Source of the DNA: Fibrobacter sp. UWB15
GTDB lineage: Bacteria > Fibrobacterota > Fibrobacteria > Fibrobacterales > Fibrobacteraceae
Assembly (NCBI RefSeq): GCF_900177705.1
Contig: NZ_FXBA01000001.1
Location: forward strand, 310,001 to 374,000
Direction: 5' to 3'
Length of the DNA: 64,000 bases
The notes below the pieces were generated by a model, which was not told the DNA's origin, ran no database searches, and saw nothing but the letters and a program-made list of their open reading frames with translations. Position numbers and translations under genes: made by a program. Positions 44,443 to 52,239 of the stretch are shown here, one piece after another; within the stretch, counting starts at the first letter, position 1; the number at the start of each line of letters is the position of its first letter.

Positions 44443-44508
44443 ATGAAATTGGCAATCCGCTTTGACGCTAGCGCCGCTATCGACGAGGTTCTCAAAGAAG
44501 GGATTTAG
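44443..44508 (+). CDS. Leader peptide A, 21 aa, no Trp codons (attenuator-like)
   Basis: The frame begins MKLAIRFDASAAIDEV and stops at 44506-44508. It has no Trp codon but resembles the start of leader B (both contain AIRF after the Met). GATGAAATTGGCAAT (44442-44456), which includes the start codon, can pair with ATTGCCATTTCATC (44511-44524) with one bulge. A terminator follows at 44537. This looks like a duplicated and diverged attenuator unit; which amino acid or condition it senses is unclear. No ribosome site is visible. Confidence 0.55.
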   Translation: MKLAIRFDASAAIDEVLKEGI

Positions 44509-44536
44509 GCATTGCCATTTCATCAAGTGTTTAACG

Positions 44537-44572
44537 GAAGACTCTCGATCATCGAGAGTCTTCACTTTTTTT
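44537..44572 (+). terminator. Terminator of leader A
   Basis: GAAGACTCTCGAT (44537-44549) and ATCGAGAGTCTTC (44551-44563) are perfect inverted repeats, followed by a run of seven T (44566-44572). ATCGA-GAG inside the leader A frame (from about 44478) could pair with the left arm as an antiterminator. Confidence 0.85.
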
Positions 44573-44584
44573 ATGCTGTACCCC

Positions 44585-44613
44585 TTGCCACATTAAAGAG
44601 ACATTCCTAAATT
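44585..44613 (+). promoter_or_regulatory. Possible second promoter in front of leader B
   Basis: TTGCCA (44585-44590) and TAAATT (44608-44613) are 17 bases apart. The preceding TACCCCTTGCCA is identical to the trpE promoter segment. The leader B ATG is 7 bases after the -10 box, as at trpE. Confidence 0.5.
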
Positions 44614-44620
44614 AGCGCAC

Positions 44621-44677
44621 ATGAAGATGAATTCAGCAATCCGTTTCAACCGTTGGTGGTGGGGCTCTACTAAATAG
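44621..44677 (+). CDS. trpB leader peptide B (attenuator), three consecutive Trp codons
   Basis: The frame reads MKMNSAIRFNRWWWGSTK, stopping at 44675-44677; the second Met codon (44627) is an alternative start. Three adjacent Trp codons mark a tryptophan attenuator. All alternative structures can be read: GGGCTCT with AGAGTCC (1:2), GAGTCCG (44677-44683) with CGGACTC (44720-44726, perfect, 2:3), and the terminator stem (3:4). As in leader A, GATGAATTCAGCA (44626-44638) can pair with TGCTGATTTCATC (44687-44699), one mismatch. Confidence 0.88.
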   Translation: MKMNSAIRFNRWWWGSTK

Positions 44678-44710
44678 AGTCCGTTTTGCTGATTTCATCA
44701 AGTGTTTGTA

Positions 44711-44747
44711 AAAGGCTTTCGGACTCCCGAAGGCCTTTAATTTTTTA
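44711..44747 (+). terminator. trpB attenuator terminator
   Basis: AAAGGCTTTCGG (44711-44722) pairs with CCGAAGGCCTTT (44727-44738), 12 pairs with one G-U, followed by AATTTTTT. The 5' arm overlaps the antiterminator partner CGGACTC. It lies 40 bases before trpB. Confidence 0.88.
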
Positions 44748-44786
44748 CCCTCAACAAAGATTTTAACCCCAACCTCTCCGCTCAAA

Positions 44787-46112
44787 ATGACTCACGCAAC
44801 TATAACCCCCACACCTCAAAGCGCCGTAGGCGCGACCTCACACCTCATAACCTCTGACAACGGTTTCTTTGACAAGTTCGGCGGCAAGTACGTTGCCGAA
44901 ATCATCCGCCGCCCGCTCGACGACCTCGAAGCGGCATTCAACAAGTACATTCACGATCCGGAATTCCTCGAAGAGCTCCGCATTATTCAGCGTGATTACA
45001 TCGGGCGCGAGACTCCGCTGTATTACGCTCCGACCGCAACGGAACTTCTGGGTGGCGCTCAGATTTACATCAAGCTTGAAGGCCTTGCCAACACCGGTGC
45101 CCACAAGATTAACAATGCCATCGGTCAGTGCCTGCTCGCTAAGAAGATGGGTAAGACCCGCATCATTGCAGAGACTGGTGCCGGTCAGCACGGTCTTGCT
45201 ACTGCCGCCGCTTGCGCAAAACTTGGACTCGAATGTGTGGTGTACATGGGCGAGGTGGACGTGCGCCGTCAGCAGCCGAATGTGGCGACTATGGAAATGT
45301 ACGGTGCCAAGGTCGTGCCGGTCACGAGTGGTGCCCGCACCCTGAAGGATGCCGTGAACGAAGCCATGCGCGACTGGGCCACGAATTTCAAGAACACGCA
45401 CTATGTGCTGGGTTCTGCTCTCGGTCCGGCTCCGTTCCCGGATATTGTTCGTACCTTCCAGTCGATTATCGGTGAAGAAGTCAAGCGCCAGGCCGCAGAA
45501 CGCAACATCGACATTGCGGCCGTTGTCGCTTGCGTGGGTGGCGGTAGCAATTCTATCGGCGTGTTCACTCCGTTTATCGAAGACAAGAATGTGCGCCTGA
45601 TTGGTGCCGAAGCCGGTGGCATCGGTCCGAACAAGGGTGAAAATGCCGCCCGCATGACGGGTAATGCCAGCCGCGAAGGCATTCTGCAGGGTTACAAGAG
45701 CCGTTTCCTCATCGATGAAGACGGTCAGTCGCTGCCGACTCGTTCCATCTCGGCGGGGCTTGACTACATGGGAATCGGCCCGCAGCTTGCCGCCCTCGGC
45801 GAATCGGGCCGCGTGGAATTCACGGCAATCCTCGACAAGGAAGCCCTGGAAGCGGTCAAGTTCTTTGCCCGTAACGAAGGCATTCTGTTCGCGCTCGAAA
45901 GTGCTCACGCTGGCGCCGCCGCCATGAAGATTGCGAAGGAACTTCCGAAGGACAAGGCGCTCGTCATTAACATGAGTGGCCGCGGCGACAAGGACATCTT
46001 TATCACGAGCCCCGTGTTCCGCCCCGAAAAGTGGAAGGAATTCCTGAAGGCCGAACTCAAGCGCCTCGAAAATAACGAAGACATCCACGACGCGGAGATA
46101 ATGAATAAGTAG
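44787..46112 (+). CDS. trpB: Tryptophan synthase beta chain
   Basis: This 441-residue PLP enzyme condenses indole with serine. The PLP-binding Lys lies in GAHKINNAIGQ (residue about 109), GGGSNSIG binds the cofactor phosphate, and ETGAGQHG and the SAGLDYMGIGP segment are conserved. It carries a short N-terminal extension (about 20 residues, TPTPQSAVGATSHL) before the usual FGGKYV start. Tandem attenuator-like leaders lie directly upstream, so trpBA form a separately regulated unit. Confidence 0.95.
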   Translation: MTHATITPTPQSAVGATSHLITSDNGFFDKFGGKYVAEIIRRPLDDLEAAFNKYIHDPEFLEELRIIQRDYIGRETPLYYAPTATELLGGAQIYIKLEGLANTGAHKINNAIGQCLLAKKMGKTRIIAETGAGQHGLATAAACAKLGLECVVYMGEVDVRRQQPNVATMEMYGAKVVPVTSGARTLKDAVNEAMRDWATNFKNTHYVLGSALGPAPFPDIVRTFQSIIGEEVKRQAAERNIDIAAVVACVGGGSNSIGVFTPFIEDKNVRLIGAEAGGIGPNKGENAARMTGNASREGILQGYKSRFLIDEDGQSLPTRSISAGLDYMGIGPQLAALGESGRVEFTAILDKEALEAVKFFARNEGILFALESAHAGAAAMKIAKELPKDKALVINMSGRGDKDIFITSPVFRPEKWKEFLKAELKRLENNEDIHDAEIMNK

Positions 46113-46117
46113 TAGAC

Positions 46118-46187
46118 AGTAGGAAGTAGACAGTAGACAGTGATGTCCCGTATTCCACTTCCTACTTCTAACTTCCTACTTCCTACT
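46118..46187. repeat. Inverted repeat of a GTAGACAGT/TTCCTAC family between trpB and trpA
   Basis: AGTAGGAAGTAG (46118-46129) is the exact inverse of CTACTTCCTACT (46176-46187), and both flank smaller GTAGACAGT and TTCCTAC repeats. It could form a hairpin in the trpBA message. A related GTAGACGGTAGACAGT stretch lies at about 49733-49762. Confidence 0.6.
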
Positions 46188-46201
46188 AAAACCTTTTAAC
46201 A

Positions 46202-46214
46202 GCGGCAAAGCCGC
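46202..46214 (+). promoter_or_regulatory. Small hairpin at the trpA ribosome-binding region
   Basis: GCGGC-AAA-GCCGC forms a perfect 5-bp stem ending 11 bases before the trpA ATG, where a ribosome site would be. No strong Shine-Dalgarno sequence is visible, so the hairpin may affect trpA translation. Confidence 0.3.
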
Positions 46215-46225
46215 GAGAATTAATT

Positions 46226-46978
46226 ATGAACTTAATGTCTCATCTCATTGCCGGGTTCCCGGACGCAGAAACTTCTATCGCCATCGCCGACGCTCTTGTG
46301 AAGGGTGGCGCGAACATCCTTGAAATCCAGCTTGCCTTCAGCGATCCGAGCGCCGACGGTCCCGCCATCCAGACGGCATCGTCCATTGCTCTTGACAAGG
46401 GTTATTCGACCAAGCAGGGGCTTGAAATCGTTAGAAAAATTCACGAACGCCACCCCGAAACGCCGATCTACATCATGACTTACGGCTCCCTCGCCTTTAC
46501 GCCGGGTGTCGAGAACTTTGTCAAGATGTGCAAGGACGCGGGCGTATCCGCTTGCATCATTCCGGACTTGCCGTTCGACGGCGACGAAGGCCTGACTGAA
46601 GCTTGCAAGAAGCACGGTCTCGAAAACATCCCGGTCGCGGCACCTTCCATGACCAAGGAACGCCTCGAAACGATGGCTTCCAAGGGCTTTAAGTATATTT
46701 ACGCAGCACTCCGCGCGGGTACGACCGGTAGCGAAACTACCATTGACCAGGCAACGCTCGACTTTATCGACACGGTCGGTAAGGGTGGCGCGAAGGTTCT
46801 CGGCGGCTTCGGTATCCGTAACGGTGAACAGTCCAAGGTGCTTAGCAAGCATGTGTATGCCGTGGTGGCGGGCTCCGTGTTCGTGAACATCGTACTCTCT
46901 AACGAAGACTCTGCCGAAGGCCGCAAAAAAGCCATCGCCGAAATCGAGGCGAAGGCCAAGGAAATTGCAGGAAATTAA
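46226..46978 (+). CDS. trpA: Tryptophan synthase alpha chain
   Basis: This 250-residue TIM-barrel enzyme cleaves indole-3-glycerol phosphate to indole, which passes to TrpB. Catalytic Glu lies in ILEIQL and the catalytic Asp in FSDPSADGPAIQ; LPFDG and the GGFGIRNGEQ phosphate-binding loop are present. The chain starts at MNLMSHLIAGFPDAETS and lacks most of the usual first helix, so it is shorter than the common 260-270 residues. Some positions differ from the consensus (LAFSDPS for VPFSDPL). It lies 113 bases after trpB across a repeat-containing spacer and is followed by a terminator. Confidence 0.93.
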   Translation: MNLMSHLIAGFPDAETSIAIADALVKGGANILEIQLAFSDPSADGPAIQTASSIALDKGYSTKQGLEIVRKIHERHPETPIYIMTYGSLAFTPGVENFVKMCKDAGVSACIIPDLPFDGDEGLTEACKKHGLENIPVAAPSMTKERLETMASKGFKYIYAALRAGTTGSETTIDQATLDFIDTVGKGGAKVLGGFGIRNGEQSKVLSKHVYAVVAGSVFVNIVLSNEDSAEGRKKAIAEIEAKAKEIAGN

Positions 46979-46999
46979 AATCTATTTTCTCTGAGAGAG

Positions 47000-47030
47000 A
47001 AAGCCGGTGGATTGTCTCCATCGGCTTTTT
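47000..47030 (+). terminator. Terminator after trpA
   Basis: AAAGCCGGTGGA (47000-47011) pairs with TCCATCGGCTTT (47017-47028) with one G-U, followed by TT and a T-rich tail. It ends the trpBA unit. Confidence 0.8.
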
Positions 47031-47123
47031 GTTTGTTCTAAATAAAAAACATGCGCCCGAAAACGGGTGCATTTTATCGTTTATTATGTGAGCTAGGTCG
47101 TGAAAAACTACTTTTGTGCCGAT

Positions 47124-47774
47124 ATGAAAAAAATTTGTGCATTGACTGTTTTGGCTTTTCTTGTTGCCTGTAGTGGTGACAGGTCTTCTACCGGAGTTAT
47201 CGGCGGTTCTGGTAATGAGGCTGCTAGCGAATATAATCCCGTATCGAATACGGTTAAAGATTTACGAGATGGCAAGGCTTACAAGACCGTGAAAATCGGC
47301 AATCAAGTCTGGATGGCCGAAAACCTTGATTATGAAACTGCCAACAGCATCTGCGGAGAAATGGAATACCTTACCTTGTACGGCTGCCTTTATTCATGGG
47401 ACGAAGCGAAGACCGCGTGCCCCGTCGGCTGGCGCTTGCCAAGCCAGGCGGAATGGAATACTTTGATTGAATTTGTCGGAGACTCTGCCACGGCAGGGAA
47501 GATTCTCAAGGCCACGACTACCTGGAGCGATAAGGGGCGTTACAAAGATGGCACCGACGATTACGGCTTTACCGCATTGCCGGGCGGCGTGCGCCTCCCG
47601 CAAAAGGGCAAGACACATCAGTCATTCGTCAATTCGGGAGCCTTTTTCTGGAGCGCCACCGAGGTCGATGACGACGAGTCGATTACCTTGGTTTTGCGTT
47701 ACGAAAACGACGCCGCAACATTGTTTGAAAACTACAAGGACGCCGGTGTCAGTGTCCGTTGCGTGAAGAATTGA
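47124..47774 (+). CDS. Lipoprotein with one FISUMP domain
   Basis: This 216-residue predicted lipoprotein (FLVAC, Cys16) carries a single complete FISUMP domain at about residues 45-216. The sequence DGKAYKTVKIGNQVWMAENL, then WDEAKTACPVGWRLPSQAEW, then DDYGFTALPGG, and the final VSVRC strand are diagnostic. ATG 47124 gives a normal signal peptide (MKKICALTVLAFLVAC); the open frame continues 8 codons to a GTG. It appears to be transcribed alone. Role unknown, as for the family. Confidence 0.85.
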   Translation: MKKICALTVLAFLVACSGDRSSTGVIGGSGNEAASEYNPVSNTVKDLRDGKAYKTVKIGNQVWMAENLDYETANSICGEMEYLTLYGCLYSWDEAKTACPVGWRLPSQAEWNTLIEFVGDSATAGKILKATTTWSDKGRYKDGTDDYGFTALPGGVRLPQKGKTHQSFVNSGAFFWSATEVDDDESITLVLRYENDAATLFENYKDAGVSVRCVKN

Positions 47775-47994
47775 GTTAGAAAAATACCCTGTAGGGAACG
47801 ATTTTCTGGTGCTTCCGTCCCTTGGTGTCATCCGTTCCTCTTAAATAAAATTCATACCGCTCTTTGTAATTTTTGCAGCCTAATGTAAAAAAAAGAATAC
47901 GTTTGCCAATGAAAGTGATGCTGCGTACGTTTTGCAGAAACTGTTTGTGCTTGGTCATTGTCAAGCCCGCATAGATGCTACTTTCGCTACAGGG

Positions 47995-48122
47995 GTTTTA
48001 GGGGGCGGAGCCCCACTTTGGTGGCCATGCGCACTAAGCAACAAGTTGCTTAGTGCTGTCCGCCATTAGGCGTGGATGTGTAGAGCAACGGAGTGCGCAC
48101 CAGGGGGGCTTCCCCCTTTTTT
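47995..48122. repeat. Hairpin-rich intergenic element
   Basis: Three inverted repeats lie in a row: GGGGC-GGA-GCCCC (48002-48014), GCACTAAGCAAC-AA-GTTGCTTAGTGC (48031-48056), and GGGGG-GCTT-CCCCC followed by six T (48103-48122). Short GTGCGCAC-type matches flank the middle one. The last hairpin could act as a + strand terminator. The composition suggests a dispersed element, but I can see only this copy in the window. The rest of the 47775-48211 spacer shows no convincing gene. Confidence 0.5.
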
Positions 48123-48123
48123 A

Positions 48124-48160
48124 GATCCTTCGACTCCGTTTCACTTCGCTCAGGATGACA
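48124..48160 (-). repeat. Palindromic repeat element (CHPE...EGS family)
   Basis: GATCCTTCGACTCC ... GCTCAGGATGACA is the reverse orientation of the element translated inside trpCF at 43831-43866. Here it lies in non-coding DNA. Confidence 0.75.
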
Positions 48161-48211
48161 TTCCTTTCGTCTTTCGTCTGTAGCCGCGGAGCGGCGTTCT
48201 TTCGTCTAAAT

Positions 48212-48829
48212 CTACAGCGTTGCCTGGAACTGGTGGAACTTTTCCAGAAGTTCGGCGTAGGTCTTGGTGGATTCAAGTTGCGGGAACTGGGCCACGATGG
48301 AATCCGGCGCGCAGAAGAAGCAGCCCTTGTCGGCCTGCTTGAGCATGCCCGTGTCGTTGAAGGAATCGCCGCTGGCGAACACCTTGAAGTTGAGGTCTTG
48401 CAGGTGCTTCACGACTTTTGTCTTCTGGTCGGTGAGGCGCAGGTGGTAACCCTTGATCATGTCGTTTTCGACTTCCAGGTTGTGGCAGAAGATCGTCGGG
48501 AATCCGAGATTCTTCATGATGGGGTAGGCGAATTCCTGGAACGTGTCCGAAAGAATAATCACCTGGGCTTCGTCGCGGAGTTTGTCCATAAAGTCGCGGG
48601 CACCGTCGAGAAGTCCGAGGTTTGCGATCACGTTCTGGATGTCCGAAAGCTTGATGTTTTCGCGTTCGAGAATCTTGATGCGGCCCTTCATGAGCACGTC
48701 GTAGTCGGGAATGTCGCGCGTAGTCAGGCGCAGGTCCTTGATGCCGGTTTTCTCGGCGACGGCGATCCAAATTTCAGGGGCGAGGACACCTTCAAGGTCC
48801 AGGGTAACGACACATTGCTTGGTAAACAT
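48212..48829 (-). CDS. thrH: ThrH-type phosphoserine/homoserine phosphotransferase (HAD family)
   Basis: This 205-residue HAD-superfamily enzyme matches ThrH, which in Pseudomonas dephosphorylates phosphoserine and can transfer phosphate to homoserine. The HAD motif I nucleophile region reads LDLEGVLAPEIWIAVAEKTG, followed by TTRDIPDYDVLMKGR, motif II VIILSDTF, and motif IV GDSFNDTGML. ATG 48829 (MFTKQ) is chosen because the upstream open frame enters hslO. It starts 4 bases after the hslO stop, so the two may be co-transcribed. Homoserine phosphate would feed threonine synthase, whose gene is 4 kb away. Confidence 0.88.
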   Translation of the reverse strand: MFTKQCVVTLDLEGVLAPEIWIAVAEKTGIKDLRLTTRDIPDYDVLMKGRIKILERENIKLSDIQNVIANLGLLDGARDFMDKLRDEAQVIILSDTFQEFAYPIMKNLGFPTIFCHNLEVENDMIKGYHLRLTDQKTKVVKHLQDLNFKVFASGDSFNDTGMLKQADKGCFFCAPDSIVAQFPQLESTKTYAELLEKFHQFQATL

Positions 48830-48833
48830 AGGG

Positions 48834-49712
48834 CTATTTCTTTCGTTCGTTGATGATGGAGCGCAAATCCGCAATCGTAATCTGGTACGGGGTGCGGCAG
48901 AAGTCGCAAATCACTTCGAGGTCCTTGCCTTCTTTTTCGAGGTCCTGCAAGTCCTTGAGCGGGAGCGTTGCAAGCGTTGCCACGGTGCGTTCGCGGCTGC
49001 AGGGGCAGTAGGCCTTCGGGTCGATTTCTTTTACGATATCGATTTCGTAGGGGCCGCGCAGCTGGTCCAGGAGCTCGTCCAGGTCAAAGCCTTCGGGCGT
49101 GTTCATGTCGCAGAACTTCGGCAAGTTCTGGATAATGACTTCGATCAGGTTGATGTCCTTGTCTTCGAGGTCGGGGAAGGCTTCGATGTAGAATCCGGCG
49201 GCGTAGTCGAGCTTGCTCGGGTCTTCTTTGTTGAAGGCAGCTTCGATGCCTACGGCCGAGCGGATCTGTTCGGACTGCAAAAGGTAGGTGGCGAGGTTCT
49301 GGCCCATGGATACGGCGGGAGCCTCGATAATGCTTTCGTGGACGCGCTTGCCCTGTTCGTTTAGCTTGATGACGCGCACGCTTTGCGGAATGAGAGCGGG
49401 TTCGTTACCGCCAACAGCCTGAAGTTCCGGCTGCGGAATCATGGCGCGCACCAGGCCCTGCGGCGTGGAGTCCGACTGCACCAGCGTGATTTCGCCCGAA
49501 AAACGGGTGGTAAAGCTCACGGTGCCCGGGAACTTGAGCGAGGCGCTCAAGAAAATGCTTGCGATGGAGTTTTCGGCCAAGAGCTTGAGGGCGAAACCCT
49601 GTGCGTTATGCTTTTTGCCGATTTCGTTCATCGTCGCGGTCAAGTCGACGACAATCAGGCGGAAGGGCGTCTTCTTGCCCGTAGCGCGGATAATGCGGTC
49701 CTTGAAATTCAT
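48834..49712 (-). CDS. hslO: Redox-regulated chaperone Hsp33
   Basis: This 292-residue cytosolic chaperone is activated when its zinc cysteines oxidise. The C-terminal zinc site CPCSRER (about residue 234) and CDFCRTPY (about residue 269) gives the CxC plus CxxC ligands of the family. The N-terminal substrate-binding domain is complete (ATGKKTPFRLIVVDLTATMN at the start). Length and domain order are normal. The gene is transcribed toward thrH; a GTAGACAGT-type repeat lies just upstream. Confidence 0.92.
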   Translation of the reverse strand: MNFKDRIIRATGKKTPFRLIVVDLTATMNEIGKKHNAQGFALKLLAENSIASIFLSASLKFPGTVSFTTRFSGEITLVQSDSTPQGLVRAMIPQPELQAVGGNEPALIPQSVRVIKLNEQGKRVHESIIEAPAVSMGQNLATYLLQSEQIRSAVGIEAAFNKEDPSKLDYAAGFYIEAFPDLEDKDINLIEVIIQNLPKFCDMNTPEGFDLDELLDQLRGPYEIDIVKEIDPKAYCPCSRERTVATLATLPLKDLQDLEKEGKDLEVICDFCRTPYQITIADLRSIINERKK

Positions 49713-49732
49713 GGCCCAAAGATAGAAAAATA

Positions 49733-49762
49733 GTAGGCAGTAGGCGGTAGACGGTAGACAGT
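49733..49762. repeat. GTAGACAGT-type tandem repeat
   Basis: Four imperfect units (GTAGGCA, GTAGGCG, GTAGACG, GTAGACA) lie upstream of hslO, related to the stretch between trpB and trpA at 46111-46140. Confidence 0.5.
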
Positions 49763-49850
49763 ATTAAATCTGAATAAACCGTAAAACTTTAGCTTGGGAC
49801 GTGATTCTTAAAAATTTTATTTAAATTTCTTTTAAAAAAAGAGGTAAACA

Positions 49851-50396
49851 ATGCAGATTTTATTTTTGTTGGCTGATGGTTTCGAAGAAACCGAGTTTGT
49901 GACTCCGTTTGATTATTTGCAGCGGGCGGGTTTTGAGGTCGCTCTTGCAAGCGTTTCCGGCAAGGCCGAGGTGATTGGGTTGCGCGGCCTTAGAATTCAG
50001 ACGGACTTTGCTCTTTCGGGTGCCGATACAGCCGCTTTTGACGGCATTCTTTTGCCCGGTGGCGGCATTGGCGTCAAGAATCTGAAGGCCTCTGCCGAAG
50101 TGGAAAAAGTTATTCACGAATTCAACGACAAAGGCAAGTGGATTTTTGCGATTTGCGCGGCTCCGCTGGTGCTCAGCAAGGCGGGAATCCTTGCCGATAA
50201 GACTGCGACTTGTTTCCCGGGCTGCGAAAGTGAACTTGTCTGTAAAAAGTTCGTCGAAGACCGCGTGGTCGTAGACGGGAACATCGTCACGAGCCGTGGC
50301 GCAGGCTCTGCCGAAGAATTTGCTTTTGAATGCATTGCGCAGCTTGGCGGCCGCGAACTTACGGAAAAAATCCGCAAGCAGGTCGTGGCTCGATAG
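49851..50396 (+). CDS. DJ-1/PfpI family protein
   Basis: This 181-residue protein has the DJ-1/ThiJ/PfpI fold: ADGFEETEFVTPFDYLQRAG at the start with the conserved Glu, DGILLPGGGIGVKNL in the middle, and the nucleophile-elbow cysteine in FAICAAPLVLSKAG. DJ-1 relatives act in protein or small-molecule deglycation or oxidative stress, and the exact role varies. A good AGAGG ribosome site precedes the ATG. It converges on sufB with a 7-base gap. Confidence 0.88.
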   Translation: MQILFLLADGFEETEFVTPFDYLQRAGFEVALASVSGKAEVIGLRGLRIQTDFALSGADTAAFDGILLPGGGIGVKNLKASAEVEKVIHEFNDKGKWIFAICAAPLVLSKAGILADKTATCFPGCESELVCKKFVEDRVVVDGNIVTSRGAGSAEEFAFECIAQLGGRELTEKIRKQVVAR

Positions 50397-50403
50397 ATTG
50401 CCG

Positions 50404-51819
<1,416 letters not shown>

Positions 51820-51928
51820 ATTATGCTCGTTTTCAAATTTCGGTGCAAATATAGAAAAATAAGCCCCTTTCGTCCATTCTAAGTCGTGTGTATAGCTTTG
51901 TATTTACATGATTTCAATTTTTCTAAAA

Positions 51929-51947
51929 AATGACAGTTTTTGTCATT
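51929..51947. promoter_or_regulatory. Inverted repeat between sufB and the small membrane gene
   Basis: AATGACA-GTTTT-TGTCATT has perfect 7-base arms, 42 bases before the ATG of the 59-residue gene and about 110 bases upstream of sufB. A second palindrome, CCTAA-TT-TTAGG, follows at 51956-51967. Either could be an operator for the divergent pair. Confidence 0.35.
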
Positions 51948-51988
51948 GATTAAAACCTAATTTTAGGAGCGTAAAAGAGAGGTAAATT

Positions 51989-52168
51989 ATGAATCGCTTT
52001 AGCATTGCAAATAACAACATCTTGTTTTCCACGCTTCTGATGCTTGCCCCGGCTGTGTTTGGAGTCATGTTCTACGGTTCCGGCAGTGTTGTCGCATCGG
52101 TGTCGGCTGCAATTGCCTATTTGAGCTTGGTTATCGGGGAACGCCTGGATTCCGCTCAAAATTCATAA
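51989..52168 (+). CDS. Small two-helix membrane protein (59 aa)
   Basis: This 59-codon frame has AGAGG 7 bases before the ATG. The product is almost entirely hydrophobic: one helix near residues 11-29 (ILFSTLLMLAPAVFGVMFYG) and a second near 33-50 (SVVASVSAAIAYLSLVIG), ending in a short polar tail (ERLDSAQNS). It is followed 6 bases later by a strong terminator, so it forms a single-gene unit divergent from sufB. No family recognised. Ribosome site, composition and terminator support it as real. Confidence 0.6.
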   Translation: MNRFSIANNNILFSTLLMLAPAVFGVMFYGSGSVVASVSAAIAYLSLVIGERLDSAQNS

Positions 52169-52173
52169 AAAAG

Positions 52174-52203
52174 AAAGCTCCGCGTTTGCAGCGGAGCTTT
52201 TCT
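52174..52203. terminator. Bidirectional terminator
   Basis: AAAGCTCCGC (52174-52183) and GCGGAGCTTT (52191-52200) are perfect inverted repeats with A-run and T-run flanks. It serves the small membrane gene (+) and thrC (-). Confidence 0.85.
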
Positions 52204-52205
52204 AG

Positions 52206-52225
52206 ATTCCGGCGGTGGCCGGAAT
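52206..52225. repeat. Short palindromic element
   Basis: ATTCCGGC-GGTG-GCCGGAAT, followed by GACGA, resembles the ATTCCxGC...GGAATGAC ends of dispersed intergenic palindromes. It lies between the terminator and the thrC stop. Confidence 0.45.
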
Positions 52226-52239
52226 GACGATTTGTCGCA

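Noticed and set aside
47776-47964. 62-codon minus-strand frame after the FISUMP gene
   Set aside because: No ribosome site or family signature; Lys/Phe/Arg-rich composition fits random AT-rich spacer.
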